A DNA stretch of 57,766 nucleotides from positions 1 to 57,766 of the forward strand of contig JAQTWB010000011.1 in assembly GCA_028689495.1 (NCBI GenBank), written 5' to 3'. A program made the translations under genes and the position numbers. Shown one piece after another: positions 1-8,050 of this stretch; positions within the stretch are counted from its first letter, which is position 1, and the number at the start of each line of letters is the position of its first letter. The DNA is from a bacterium. Its GTDB lineage: Bacteria; Bdellovibrionota_C; UBA2361; SZUA-149; JAQTWB01. The notes under the pieces are model-generated. The model was not told the origin of the DNA. It did not search any database and was given only the letters and a program-made list of their open reading frames with translations.

Positions 1-480
1 ATTGATGTCGCCTATGGCGGTGAGCTGGTTGCTCATGTGTCGCGTATCTATAGCGAAAAGACCGGTAAAAGTTGGACTCCGGCGCTTGTCAGCAATGAGC
101 GTCTGAGTAACCACGAAATACTGAGTCTCGCCTCGGCTTGTCGAGTGTTTGCCGGTATGCGTCTCCATTCGCTGATTATTACAGCGCAGTCCGGAACTCC
201 GGTTGTCGGCCTTGTTTATGCTCCGAAAGTTAAGTCATTCCTTTATCAACTCAACACCCCGGAATTTGCTGTAAGTCTCGCTACTCTGACGCCAGAGTCG
301 CTTTACGGCAACATGCTCGACGCTTTGGCGAACGTCGACAAGCTGCGCGAAACGCAGCAGGCGGTTGTTCGTGATTTGCGGATGAAGGCCGAGGAGTCTG
401 CGACATTCCTCCGCACCACACTCGGCGTGCAGAGTATCTTGCGCAACGATGAGGCAACAAACAAGGTTGTTAATGGCTGA
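1..480 (+). CDS. Polysaccharide pyruvyl transferase family protein, 3' fragment
   Basis: The reading frame is open from the first base, so the gene is cut by the window edge and its N-terminus is missing. The visible 159 residues contain the stretch VFAGMRLHSLIITAQ followed by GTPVVGLVYAPKVKSFL, the pattern near the C-terminus of CsaB/WcaK-type pyruvyl transferases (G-M-R-L-H-S, then P-V-V-G-x-x-Y-x-P-K). Such enzymes add ketal-linked pyruvate to cell-wall or capsular polysaccharides in the cytoplasm. The next gene begins about 60 bases downstream on the same strand and encodes a flippase-like membrane protein, which fits an envelope polysaccharide locus. The family assignment is fairly sure; the acceptor sugar cannot be read from the sequence. 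Confidence 0.75.
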   Translation: MDVAYGGELVAHVSRIYSEKTGKSWTPALVSNERLSNHEILSLASACRVFAGMRLHSLIITAQSGTPVVGLVYAPKVKSFLYQLNTPEFAVSLATLTPESLYGNMLDALANVDKLRETQQAVVRDLRMKAEESATFLRTTLGVQSILRNDEATNKVVNG

Positions 481-540
481 CTCTTTTTGTCTTGCGCTGA
501 GGACCGGGGTTCCTTGCCGGCGTTCTTTGTCGGTGGGGCA

Positions 541-1590
541 ATGAAAACAGCTTTGACAAAAATTAAGGTGGGAGTTGCCGCGGACTCTGGTACCGGGGGC
601 TTGTCTCGGAGCAGATTCGCCTGGTCGCTGCGTGTTGTTCTTGCCCTGTTCTTTTTCTCGCTTATTTTTCTTTTCGTTGATGTCGGTGAGTTAACTGCTC
701 TTTTGCTTCGGCTGGACCTTGGTTCCATTTCAGTTCTTGCTTTGTTGACCGTAGTGATGATTTGGGTCAGCTGCCTTAAATGGCAGGTGTTTCTTCGCGC
801 TTTCGGTCACGAGGTTCCTGTTTTGCGTCTGATGCGGCTTTACACCGTGGGTTATTTCTTCAATACGTTTTTTCCGTCTTTTGTCGGTGGCGATGTGGCG
901 CGCAGTTACCACCTTGGCAGCGGACTGGGCAGCCAAAAGGATGCTGCGGTTTCGACCTTCCTTGAGCGTTTTACCGGATTGTTGGCGATGTCGATGCTCA
1001 GTCTGGTTTTTGTTTTGTTTGGCTCCGCTGAAACAAAGGGGGTAGAGCTTGCGGTGTGGCTGGTCGCTGCGGCGAGCGGATTGCTGGCGGCTATTTGTTT
1101 TATCCGCAGTTTTCGCCAGTGGGTGAATTACATGCTGGAGAGAATTTTCGCGGCTTCTCCACTAAACAGGTTTGTACGTATTCCGCTAGGCTTTTTGGTA
1201 AAGCTCGATTCGATGCTTGGTGAGGGACGGGTGCTGCGCAGTGTTTTTCCTCAGGCGATGTTTTTGTCGTTACTGTTTCATTTTCTTACGGTAGTAAACA
1301 CTTTTGCCGCGGCCTGGGCGATTGGCTGGGCCGAACCTTCGCTTTCCGGTTTGTTTGTCGTTGTGCCGCTGATTCTTATTGTGACAATGGTGCCGATTAC
1401 GCCTGGTGGACTGGGTGTGCAGGAAGGGGCGTTTTTATTCTTTCTCAAGCGTTGCGGGGCAACAGAGACCCAGGGGTTGGGAGTTGGTTTGGTACTTAGG
1501 GCAAAAGTTGTCTGTGTCGCAATGGTCGGCGGACTTCTTTGGCTTGGTTTGCAGAAACAGGTGAGACATGAAGTCTGTCCGGACTCTTAA
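541..1590 (+). CDS. Lysylphosphatidylglycerol synthase TM-domain (YbhN/UPF0104) protein
   Basis: A 349-residue integral membrane protein. The first strong hydrophobic helix lies near residues 20-45 and further helices follow to the end. The C-terminal motif TPGGLGVQEGAFLFFL matches the conserved P-G-G-x-G-x-x-E signature of the LPG_synthase_TM (flippase-like) domain. The soluble aminoacyl-transferase domain of MprF is absent, so this is a stand-alone transporter-like member of unknown substrate. The ATG at 541 is preferred over an upstream TTG at 487 because it follows a GGTGGGG stretch and gives a normal N-terminus. The 3' end overlaps the next gene by 23 bases, implying cotranscription and translational coupling. 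Its place beside a pyruvyl transferase suggests a role in envelope glycan or lipid handling (inference). Confidence 0.8.
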   Translation: MKTALTKIKVGVAADSGTGGLSRSRFAWSLRVVLALFFFSLIFLFVDVGELTALLLRLDLGSISVLALLTVVMIWVSCLKWQVFLRAFGHEVPVLRLMRLYTVGYFFNTFFPSFVGGDVARSYHLGSGLGSQKDAAVSTFLERFTGLLAMSMLSLVFVLFGSAETKGVELAVWLVAAASGLLAAICFIRSFRQWVNYMLERIFAASPLNRFVRIPLGFLVKLDSMLGEGRVLRSVFPQAMFLSLLFHFLTVVNTFAAAWAIGWAEPSLSGLFVVVPLILIVTMVPITPGGLGVQEGAFLFFLKRCGATETQGLGVGLVLRAKVVCVAMVGGLLWLGLQKQVRHEVCPDS

Positions 1591-3916
1591 CAATACATTT
1601 TCTTTGCTGCTGCTTTTGGGCCTGTTGGGTGCTTTTACCGGCGGGTTGCATTTATTTTTTGACCCTGGTGTGGCGCTTGTTTCCGGGGTGGTATGGAAGG
1701 CGGCTCTTGGTCTGGGCGCTGTTTTACTGATTGTTGCTACGGTGTCGCGTTATTTCCCCGTTTTTGTCACCGCATTGCCAGTAATTCGCCTGAGGCTGCA
1801 TCCTCTGCCAGTGGCCCTGTTTTTTCTGTTGTTCATGATCAGTGATTTTCCTGGACGGGGTTTTGCACTTTTTGTCGACCCCGGTGGCCGCAGTGAGGTG
1901 TTGTTGCTGGGACTGAGCGTTGTTGTCGGGTTGGCGCTATACCAGTATGCCAATACGGGCAAGGGTGACGTTTTGCGATTGTTGCCGCAGCGGTTCGAGC
2001 GTATTTTTTCTGTTGGTCTGTTGCTGTTTTTGCAGCTCGTTATTTTTGTCGCCTGGGAGAGGGAGACGAACGGTCAGATGCTTTTTAGTGATGACCATCC
2101 GAGTTTTCTTTATCGCCTGCAGCTTTTGCGCAGTGAGTTTCCGAATATTCCTTTTTACAATACCCAGTGGAATTCAGGTTATCAGGCGCGGGAGTTTTTT
2201 CCGTCGGGTGTGCTCAATGTCTATCTGTTGGCGTTGCCATTTGTTTATTTATTTGGCGATTTGCAGGGAGCAGACGCGGCGCGTCTTTATAATTTTATTA
2301 TCGTTTATCTCTACGCTTTCGTGGTGCCCTGGAGTGTTTATCTTGCGGCTCGGGTCCTTTCGCTGGGGCATCGCGCCGGAATAATCGCCGGTATTTTGGC
2401 ATTGGCACCGACGCTTGGTGTGTTCGAATGGATGCTGAAATACGGCACACTTGGTTTTTCGATGTCGGCCGGTCTGATTCCGCTTGCGTTGGCTTTGGCT
2501 TATCGCACGTTTATTGCCGATGAACGGCCGCAGTGGTGGCATGTTTTTGCGCTGACAGCTGTCAGTAGCCTTGTCATTATGTGGAGTCTTTCCTTTGTCG
2601 TTTTTTTGCCATTGGTGGTCCTTGCGCTGTTTCGTTTGCGAGTGATTTTTTCGCGACGGCGGGCGAGATACTTTTTTTCGTTTGTTTTGCTTTTTACTGC
2701 GTGCAATGTTTCCTGGATGACGACTTTTGTTCAGGAGTCAAAGGTGTTTTCTTTTCTCTCGCAGAGTACCCTTCCCGGCTCCAATTCAAAGACTTTTGAT
2801 CGTCAGCATCTCAAACGTGAAATTTCAGCTGCTGACGAAAAAACCGGAATCGCCAAAGGACTGGATAATGCTCAAACTGCTCACCGTCGGTTAAAGGAGC
2901 AGCTTGTGAAATATAACCCGCTTCTTCTTTTGTTATTACTGCCAGGTCTGGCCAGTCTGCGTTCCCGACGTTTGCGTTATTTGGGCTGGGGGCTTTCGTT
3001 CTGGCTACTTTTTCTCGCCGCCTGGGGCGACTTCATCAAACCGCAGCTCGAGCTACGGCGGATGGTCATACCGCTTGCCTATTTTCTTTGTCTGCCGGTG
3101 GCAGTCTGGCTTGTTGGGGCTTTTCGCTGGATGAGGTTTTCGGCGCAGGCAGGGCGTACATTTCGTGTATTGTTGGCTGCGGTTTTGTTGCTAGGTGGAA
3201 TATTTATCGGACCGATGATGGGGGCCGCTATCTGGGCTAATCGTTCCGACGAGCGTTATGTTACGGCAACCAGCGAGGTGGATAATCTCGCTGCGGCGAT
3301 TAAACAGTATGGCGGAGCAGGACGGACTTTTTTTCTGGGCTTTATTCTCCATGATTTGAGTAGTCGTGGTTACGACACCCAGGATGGCGGTCATGTCGCG
3401 CCACTGCCTTTTCTTGCCGAAAAGCCGATGTTTGCTTCTGATTTTTATCATCGCTCCTGGTCAGCGCTTGATCCGATTCCGGTTGAGTATCGCAAACGAG
3501 GAGTTGAGGGGATTGAGGAGTTTCTCGATTTACATAATACTACGGCGGTTGTTACCTTTCTGCGCGAGTGGAAAGATTATGTGCACTCACAAGCGAATTA
3601 CCGCGAGGTGTTTCATCAGGGGCGTTTTCGACTTTTTGTTCGCGAGAGTAAAAATCCCGGTTACATCATGAAAGGCCGGGCTGAGGTGAAGGATAACCTC
3701 GATTCAATTGTCGTCACTCCACAGACGATAGAAGTCGTGCTCAAGTTTCGCCATCTGCCGAATTTACAGGTTTATCCCGCCGGTCTGGCGGAAATTTTAC
3801 CGCTGAAAGCATACGACAGAGATCTTGGCGGGGGCCGATCAGAGGAGTTCGATCTGATTCAGCTCCGGCTGTTTACGCCCGAGGCCCTAGGGCGGGAGCT
3901 GACAATTTCCTATTAG
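1568..3916 (+). CDS. Large polytopic membrane protein, possible GT-C-like or YfhO-like protein
   Basis: A 782-residue protein with many hydrophobic segments (residues ~10-560) and a soluble C-terminal part of about 200 residues. After the first helices a loop carries FSDDHPSFLYRLQLL and QWNSGYQAREFFPSG. An acidic pair followed by aromatic residues in the first large periplasmic loop resembles GT-C glycosyltransferases and the YfhO or 6-pyruvoyl-tetrahydropterin-synthase-related membrane families, but I cannot assign one of them firmly. The start overlaps the preceding flippase-like gene by 23 bases, so the two are coupled. The most likely role is in envelope polysaccharide assembly (inference from neighbours). 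A strong hairpin follows 20 bases after the stop. Confidence 0.65.
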   Translation: MKSVRTLNNTFSLLLLLGLLGAFTGGLHLFFDPGVALVSGVVWKAALGLGAVLLIVATVSRYFPVFVTALPVIRLRLHPLPVALFFLLFMISDFPGRGFALFVDPGGRSEVLLLGLSVVVGLALYQYANTGKGDVLRLLPQRFERIFSVGLLLFLQLVIFVAWERETNGQMLFSDDHPSFLYRLQLLRSEFPNIPFYNTQWNSGYQAREFFPSGVLNVYLLALPFVYLFGDLQGADAARLYNFIIVYLYAFVVPWSVYLAARVLSLGHRAGIIAGILALAPTLGVFEWMLKYGTLGFSMSAGLIPLALALAYRTFIADERPQWWHVFALTAVSSLVIMWSLSFVVFLPLVVLALFRLRVIFSRRRARYFFSFVLLFTACNVSWMTTFVQESKVFSFLSQSTLPGSNSKTFDRQHLKREISAADEKTGIAKGLDNAQTAHRRLKEQLVKYNPLLLLLLLPGLASLRSRRLRYLGWGLSFWLLFLAAWGDFIKPQLELRRMVIPLAYFLCLPVAVWLVGAFRWMRFSAQAGRTFRVLLAAVLLLGGIFIGPMMGAAIWANRSDERYVTATSEVDNLAAAIKQYGGAGRTFFLGFILHDLSSRGYDTQDGGHVAPLPFLAEKPMFASDFYHRSWSALDPIPVEYRKRGVEGIEEFLDLHNTTAVVTFLREWKDYVHSQANYREVFHQGRFRLFVRESKNPGYIMKGRAEVKDNLDSIVVTPQTIEVVLKFRHLPNLQVYPAGLAEILPLKAYDRDLGGGRSEEFDLIQLRLFTPEALGRELTISY

Positions 3917-3936
3917 CCGGTGTTACGGGAAAGCTT

Positions 3937-3960
3937 CCAGCAGAGCTGGAGCTCTGCTGG
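3937..3960 (+). terminator. Perfect 11-bp hairpin after the polysaccharide operon
   Basis: The bases read CCAGCAGAGCT, GG, AGCTCTGCTGG: an 11-bp stem with a 2-nt centre, 20 bases after the stop of the large membrane protein. There is no T-run after it, so it may act as an mRNA-stabilising hairpin or a factor-assisted terminator rather than a classical intrinsic terminator. Confidence 0.45.
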
Positions 3961-3993
3961 CCCAGTAATGTGATTCAGCCGTTGGCGCCGGAT

Positions 3994-4103
3994 TTTGGGT
4001 GTGTTGAAAAACACCCAAAATGCAGACCGCGCAAGCTGGATGCCTGCGCGGTATTAAGAATATCAAGCGCAGAAAATGTAGGGCCATTTTGGCCCTACAA
4101 AAG
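3994..4103 (+). repeat. Dispersed ~110-bp element, copy A
   Basis: About 90% identical (10 substitutions and one 2-bp indel by eye) to the reverse complement of 38355-38466. Three potential hairpins are arranged in series. The first is a 10-bp stem, TTTTGGGTGT pairing with ACACCCAAAA. The second is an 8-bp stem, ACCGCGCA pairing with TGCGCGGT. The third is a 10-bp stem, TGTAGGGCCA pairing with TGGCCCTACA. The last one starts with GTAG, the head tetranucleotide typical of some REP elements. It lies in a gene-free interval. Confidence 0.85.
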
Positions 4104-4316
4104 AAGAAGTAATAGAGGGGAGACTTTTTCGTATCACCGATAGGAAAAAGTGGATTGACGGAAGTCAATCCTGGCGAAATGCTAATTTCGCAACACTCCC
4201 ATTTGGTGTCTCCTTAATTCCGCATCAAGGGGAGGTGGCGGTATCGGCGGCTTGGTGTTATGAAGGCACTGCCTCGTTGAGGCTTTTGTAATTATTCATT
4301 TAATTTGTCAATTGCT

Positions 4317-4670
4317 ATGCTCAACACATACGTGCCAATTCTTGTTCTGATGCTTCTCTCCGCCGGTTTTCTTGTCACCATGTTACTGATTTCAATTGGT
4401 GTCGGGCCGAAGGTCTTGAGTGAGGTCAAGGACGATCCGTTTGAGTGCGGGACAATCGGCACAGGTGATGCTCGTTCTCGTTTCGGCGTCAAATTCTATT
4501 TGGTGGCGATGATTTTCATCCTTTTTGATATTGAAATAGTTTACATGTTCCCTTGGGCAGTAAACGCCCTGCAGCTCGGCTGGTACGGGTTTTATGTCAT
4601 GCTGTCGTTCATGTTGGTTCTCGCCATCGGCCTTGCTTATATCTGGAAACGCGGCGTCCTCGACTGGTAA
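4317..4670 (+). CDS. nuoA: NADH-quinone oxidoreductase subunit A
   Basis: A 117-residue membrane subunit of respiratory complex I. The family hallmarks are all visible: a first helix, then a conserved loop with DDPFECG, then FYLVAMIFILFDIEIVYMFP followed by a third helix, ending in IWKRGVLDW. NuoA sits in the membrane arm at the quinone-site interface. The length is normal for the family. The ATG at 4317 is chosen; a TTG at 4305 is possible. No nuoB-nuoN gene follows: the next genes are Tad pseudopilins, so this is an isolated nuoA. Either the other subunits are encoded elsewhere or this is a detached or second copy. Identification is secure, the context is odd. Confidence 0.92.
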   Translation: MLNTYVPILVLMLLSAGFLVTMLLISIGVGPKVLSEVKDDPFECGTIGTGDARSRFGVKFYLVAMIFILFDIEIVYMFPWAVNALQLGWYGFYVMLSFMLVLAIGLAYIWKRGVLDW

Positions 4671-4864
4671 CTGGTAGTAACCCGGTTCCAGCTGGGGGAA
4701 TTCCCTCACATCTTACTCAAGTTTTCTTGTCTTATGTCCGAAAACATAGCGGGGATATTGCATCTAATTTCTTAGGCAATTTTATTGTTGTTGTTGCGGT
4801 CTTTGTCGAACAGTCGAATGGCTGTTCGCGCACACTTGGTCATGAACCGGGCACAATAGGGGCT

Positions 4865-5428
4865 ATGAGACTCAATACTAAAAAGACAGATATTATTGGC
4901 ACTGCTGCAAGAGCGAGTGTGATCAGGCGTTCCAGTGAGGATGGCACAGCGATGCTGGAGTTTATCCTGATCATGATTATTGTGTTGCCTTTCCTGTTTT
5001 GGATTGGAGATTTGGGTTGGGTCGAGGTTCATACCGGAGAAGTATCGGATGCTCTGTATTCTGGTACTAGGGCAGCTTCCATGATTGAATATGACAATGC
5101 GGGTAACCCGGCCAATTGCGATGACTATATTGCTCGTGCAACCCAGTTGGTTACTGATGCCGCAAACATTGCCCAGGGGATTGATCAGGCGACGATTGCA
5201 GTTAGCACTGATATTGTCGCATTGTTGCCAAATACTGGTGCAGACGGAGTTTCTGCCAGTCTGCGTTCGGAATGTGCGATCAGGGTTCAGCTGACCGCGG
5301 ATTATACTTGCCTGACTTGCGTTATCGGAGGAGGGCAATTCGACGATACGGCACTTTTTCGTATTCGCTCGAAATCTGCTTTGTGTCGACCGGTCGCTGC
5401 TGCGGGAGGTGCCTGTGAAAACTATTGA
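4865..5428 (+). CDS. TadE-like minor pseudopilin
   Basis: A 187-residue protein with the TadE/TadG architecture. A short charged N-terminus (residues 1-27) is followed by GTAMLEFILIMIIVLPFLFW, a pseudopilin-type hydrophobic segment with the conserved E five residues after the G, and then a periplasmic domain. Cysteines occur near residues 79, 139, 152 and 155 and again near the end, suggesting disulphides. Tad pseudopilins are processed by a prepilin peptidase and prime or cap Flp pili. The ATG at 4865 follows ATAGGGGCT, a modest ribosome site. The 3' end overlaps the next TadE-like gene by 14 bases. No TadA ATPase, TadB/C or Flp pilin gene is present in the window. Confidence 0.8.
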   Translation: MRLNTKKTDIIGTAARASVIRRSSEDGTAMLEFILIMIIVLPFLFWIGDLGWVEVHTGEVSDALYSGTRAASMIEYDNAGNPANCDDYIARATQLVTDAANIAQGIDQATIAVSTDIVALLPNTGADGVSASLRSECAIRVQLTADYTCLTCVIGGGQFDDTALFRIRSKSALCRPVAAAGGACENY

Positions 5429-6029
5429 TAGTCGTAGTCTTCGAGGAGATGAAAAAGGCGCCACGATGGTCGAATATGCCATTGTCATTGGCCTTTTTAT
5501 GACGATCATGTTTGGCATTATCGATCTTGGCATGCTGATTTTGACTGCGATGAGGGTGTCGATGGAAGTATCATCCATCGCTCAGGAAGTCGCTTCCGCT
5601 CAAGGTGTTACTCAAACGGAATGTAACGCCGCTCTTGGCGCAGGCAAAGCAAAACTCACGGCGTTTTTAACTGGTGAAGGTATTGCCGCTCCTGGTGAAG
5701 GAGATGGTTATGTTCGGGTGATGCTGCAAGGAGAAGGGGGGGCGGGCCATCCAGAAAACGATGGCTATGTTGCCCATAACACGCTGACAGCCCCAGAACT
5801 TGCCTGGCTCGATACTGTTGGCAATGCTCAGTCATCTCGAGCTTCATACGTCGAGGTATATGCCAAGATACCGGCTGGTTGTATTATCTGCGATTACATA
5901 CCGAGTACTTTGGAGTTCAGCAGTCAGAGGCGTGTAGCTTTTGAAGACCCAAGGGTATGTTTTTCTGGTTATGCAAACGGTCAGTCACCATACATTCCGG
6001 CTCCGTATTCCGGCACCTACAACTATTAA
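5415..6029 (+). CDS. TadE-like pseudopilin, second copy
   Basis: A 204-residue protein with the motif KGATMVEYAIVIGLFMTIMF, the TadE consensus (G-x-x-x-x-E-x-A followed by a long hydrophobic helix), and a soluble C-terminal domain. GTG at 5415 is preferred over GTG at 5409 because GGGAGG lies 5 bases before it. The gene begins inside the end of the preceding TadE-like gene, so translation is probably coupled. It is related to, but not a recent duplicate of, its neighbour: the periplasmic parts differ throughout. The probable place of action is the periplasm and inner membrane as a minor pilin. Confidence 0.8.
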   Translation: MKTIDSRSLRGDEKGATMVEYAIVIGLFMTIMFGIIDLGMLILTAMRVSMEVSSIAQEVASAQGVTQTECNAALGAGKAKLTAFLTGEGIAAPGEGDGYVRVMLQGEGGAGHPENDGYVAHNTLTAPELAWLDTVGNAQSSRASYVEVYAKIPAGCIICDYIPSTLEFSSQRRVAFEDPRVCFSGYANGQSPYIPAPYSGTYNY

Positions 6030-6043
6030 GGATTGAGTTGCGC

Positions 6044-7948
6044 ATGAAACCGTCAGATTCATCAAGACCGCACAATAATGAAAGAGGGTCGATACTTCTG
6101 CTTGGCCTGGCGTTTATTTTCATTCTATTTCTGATTGCCGGGATTGTGCTCGATATGCATAGAGGTTACGTCGCACGCGATCGTCTGAGGAACATTGCCG
6201 AAGCAATGGCTCTTGCCGGGGCTGATGAAATTAATGGAACCCGAGATGGAGTTGTTAATGGGGTTGCCACTCGTGCTGACGTAAAGCAGGTGATACTGCA
6301 ATTGGCGAGTGAATATGGTGTGGATGGGGGCGACTATACTTTTGCCTGGGAAGTTGTTCAGTATAACGAAAATACAGGCGGGGTGAATTCATTTCCGGCA
6401 TTCGAAGCGGACTCGACAGCCGGTGCCATGGGTGGAGTCGGCCCGGCAGTTCTGGCAAACGGCGTCAGGGTTATTCTTACCCAGACCATACCAACATATC
6501 TGTTAAATCCCGTCCTCGCATTTTCGGACGGTGGAACTATGAACTCGTTGACACTGACTTCCAGTGCTACGGCGGTAAGCTCGTCTCCTGTTGAAGCCTG
6601 CGTTGCTCCTTTTGCCTTACCGATTTGTGGGTTGGCCTATGAAAATAATGTAGGCCAGTATAAAAAGTATGACATTGGCAATAGAAATAGCGCCATGCGT
6701 CAGGAAATACTTTTTGGTCCTTTGCAAAATCCTGACGGGCTACTGGCGACCGATCGGCCTTTTCACTATCCCACCACCTGGTGGGATCTCGATACCGCGA
6801 GCTATTCTTTTCTGGAATTGGGAAAACCAAATAATCCCGATACGTCGTGGAACGTGGTGGGAGAGAATAAATCTGATTATCCTGATTTACCTTTAGGTAT
6901 ACCGGGCGAGGTTATGGAGACGAATTCGGGTACGCCTTCGGGTACATCTCGTTTCGGGAAATTGTTTCCACTTCGTGGAGGATTTGCGGTCCCCGAAACG
7001 GCCAAAGCGGGCGCCGACGCGCGAACCGATGATGTCCTTCAAATACTTGCTACTACCTGGGATGACGGGGCACAGTTTTGGACTGATGGTGCTGTGCCAA
7101 AGTTTAATGCTCTGGCGGGCGCCCCGCTTGGTTCACCAAAAGGTTGTGTGCCGGCACGTATTGGAGAGAGGGCTTATCTTCTTGATGGCAGTCCGACCGC
7201 GCCTGTCAATGAGAGCTTCTTTTCAGATGCCTTTGACTCTGGTCCGGGAGCGGATGTCAACTCTCCGGTGACCTGGCTTCCGGGGAACGATGCGATGCAG
7301 GCGACACACCTGCTTTCTGCTTTGATTCACAGCAATGATATTGGTGGCACCGCACCGGATGAGATGCATTCGCACATTCAAACGGCACTTGATGTAGAGG
7401 AAACGATGGATTCGCCGGCGGTGGTCGAGTTGTCCCGAGGAGAGTGTGATCCCGCGGTGGTAGGGGCTGCGAATTGGACAGGGTCGAATTATCCTGAGGG
7501 TCGGGGGGGGTGTCATGTGCACGGGCCAAATAGCGCGATGTATGCTTGTGGTAACATTGCGGTTGACGGTAACCCAGGAACTGATGGTGTCAATTGTGAT
7601 ACTAGCCCATTAGCGGTTGCCAGGTTTGCGGATAATCATCCTATCTGGAAAACGATGGCAATGATTGTTGCGCCATCCAATGCGGGTGATAACTATTGTG
7701 GCAGCAATGTTGGAACAACCAAATTCGATAACGGCAGCAATCCGGTAATTGTCGGCTTTATGCCGATCTGGGTTTTTGATGCCGAAGTTTATAAACCCGG
7801 GCCCTGTAAATATAAAGACAGTGTGAATGTCTGGAGTGCGAATACGGAGCAGAACAGCTGCAGAGGGGTTCGGGCAAAGCCGGCTGGTGAGCTTGTTTTA
7901 CACTCCGGTTACAATTCTGCGGTAGTGCAGTCGCGATTGGTTAACTGA
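6044..7948 (+). CDS. TadG-like pilus assembly protein
   Basis: A 634-residue protein beginning with a short polar segment and then RGSILLLGLAFIFILFLIAG, the hydrophobic anchor typical of TadG-like proteins, where Flp pilus components and their Tad-like paralogues are anchored in the inner membrane. The rest is a large periplasmic region rich in Gly, Asn, Asp and Pro with several Cys residues (e.g. around GGCHVHGPNSAMYACG). No von Willebrand MIDAS motif is obvious, so it belongs to the TadG-like rather than the vWA group. The ATG at 6044 lies 14 bases after the preceding stop, with AAGGAT just upstream. It completes a TadE-TadE-TadG set. Confidence 0.72.
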   Translation: MKPSDSSRPHNNERGSILLLGLAFIFILFLIAGIVLDMHRGYVARDRLRNIAEAMALAGADEINGTRDGVVNGVATRADVKQVILQLASEYGVDGGDYTFAWEVVQYNENTGGVNSFPAFEADSTAGAMGGVGPAVLANGVRVILTQTIPTYLLNPVLAFSDGGTMNSLTLTSSATAVSSSPVEACVAPFALPICGLAYENNVGQYKKYDIGNRNSAMRQEILFGPLQNPDGLLATDRPFHYPTTWWDLDTASYSFLELGKPNNPDTSWNVVGENKSDYPDLPLGIPGEVMETNSGTPSGTSRFGKLFPLRGGFAVPETAKAGADARTDDVLQILATTWDDGAQFWTDGAVPKFNALAGAPLGSPKGCVPARIGERAYLLDGSPTAPVNESFFSDAFDSGPGADVNSPVTWLPGNDAMQATHLLSALIHSNDIGGTAPDEMHSHIQTALDVEETMDSPAVVELSRGECDPAVVGAANWTGSNYPEGRGGCHVHGPNSAMYACGNIAVDGNPGTDGVNCDTSPLAVARFADNHPIWKTMAMIVAPSNAGDNYCGSNVGTTKFDNGSNPVIVGFMPIWVFDAEVYKPGPCKYKDSVNVWSANTEQNSCRGVRAKPAGELVLHSGYNSAVVQSRLVN

Positions 7949-8050
7949 TCGTTGGCAATGAGACAATAGTTTTACACAACAATTTCAAGGAAATTGCCAT
8001 AACAGGTATTGGAAAGCCGGGTTCTATTAAGGTTTACAGATGGGGGATCT

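Larger units (their letters stand above)
3917..4316. other. 400-bp non-coding interval before nuoA
   Basis: No convincing gene is seen on either strand. The interval holds the palindrome at 3937-3960, one copy of a dispersed ~110-bp element (3994-4103), and a short GCCTC-GTT-GAGGC hairpin followed by TTTT at 4271-4287. That hairpin lies only 30 bases before the nuoA start and could be a weak terminator or attenuator. Confidence 0.6.

Noticed and set aside
4553-4864. Long upstream extension of the first TadE-like gene into nuoA
   Set aside because: The extension overlaps nuoA in another frame and has no motif; ATG at 4865 gives a normal TadE N-terminus.
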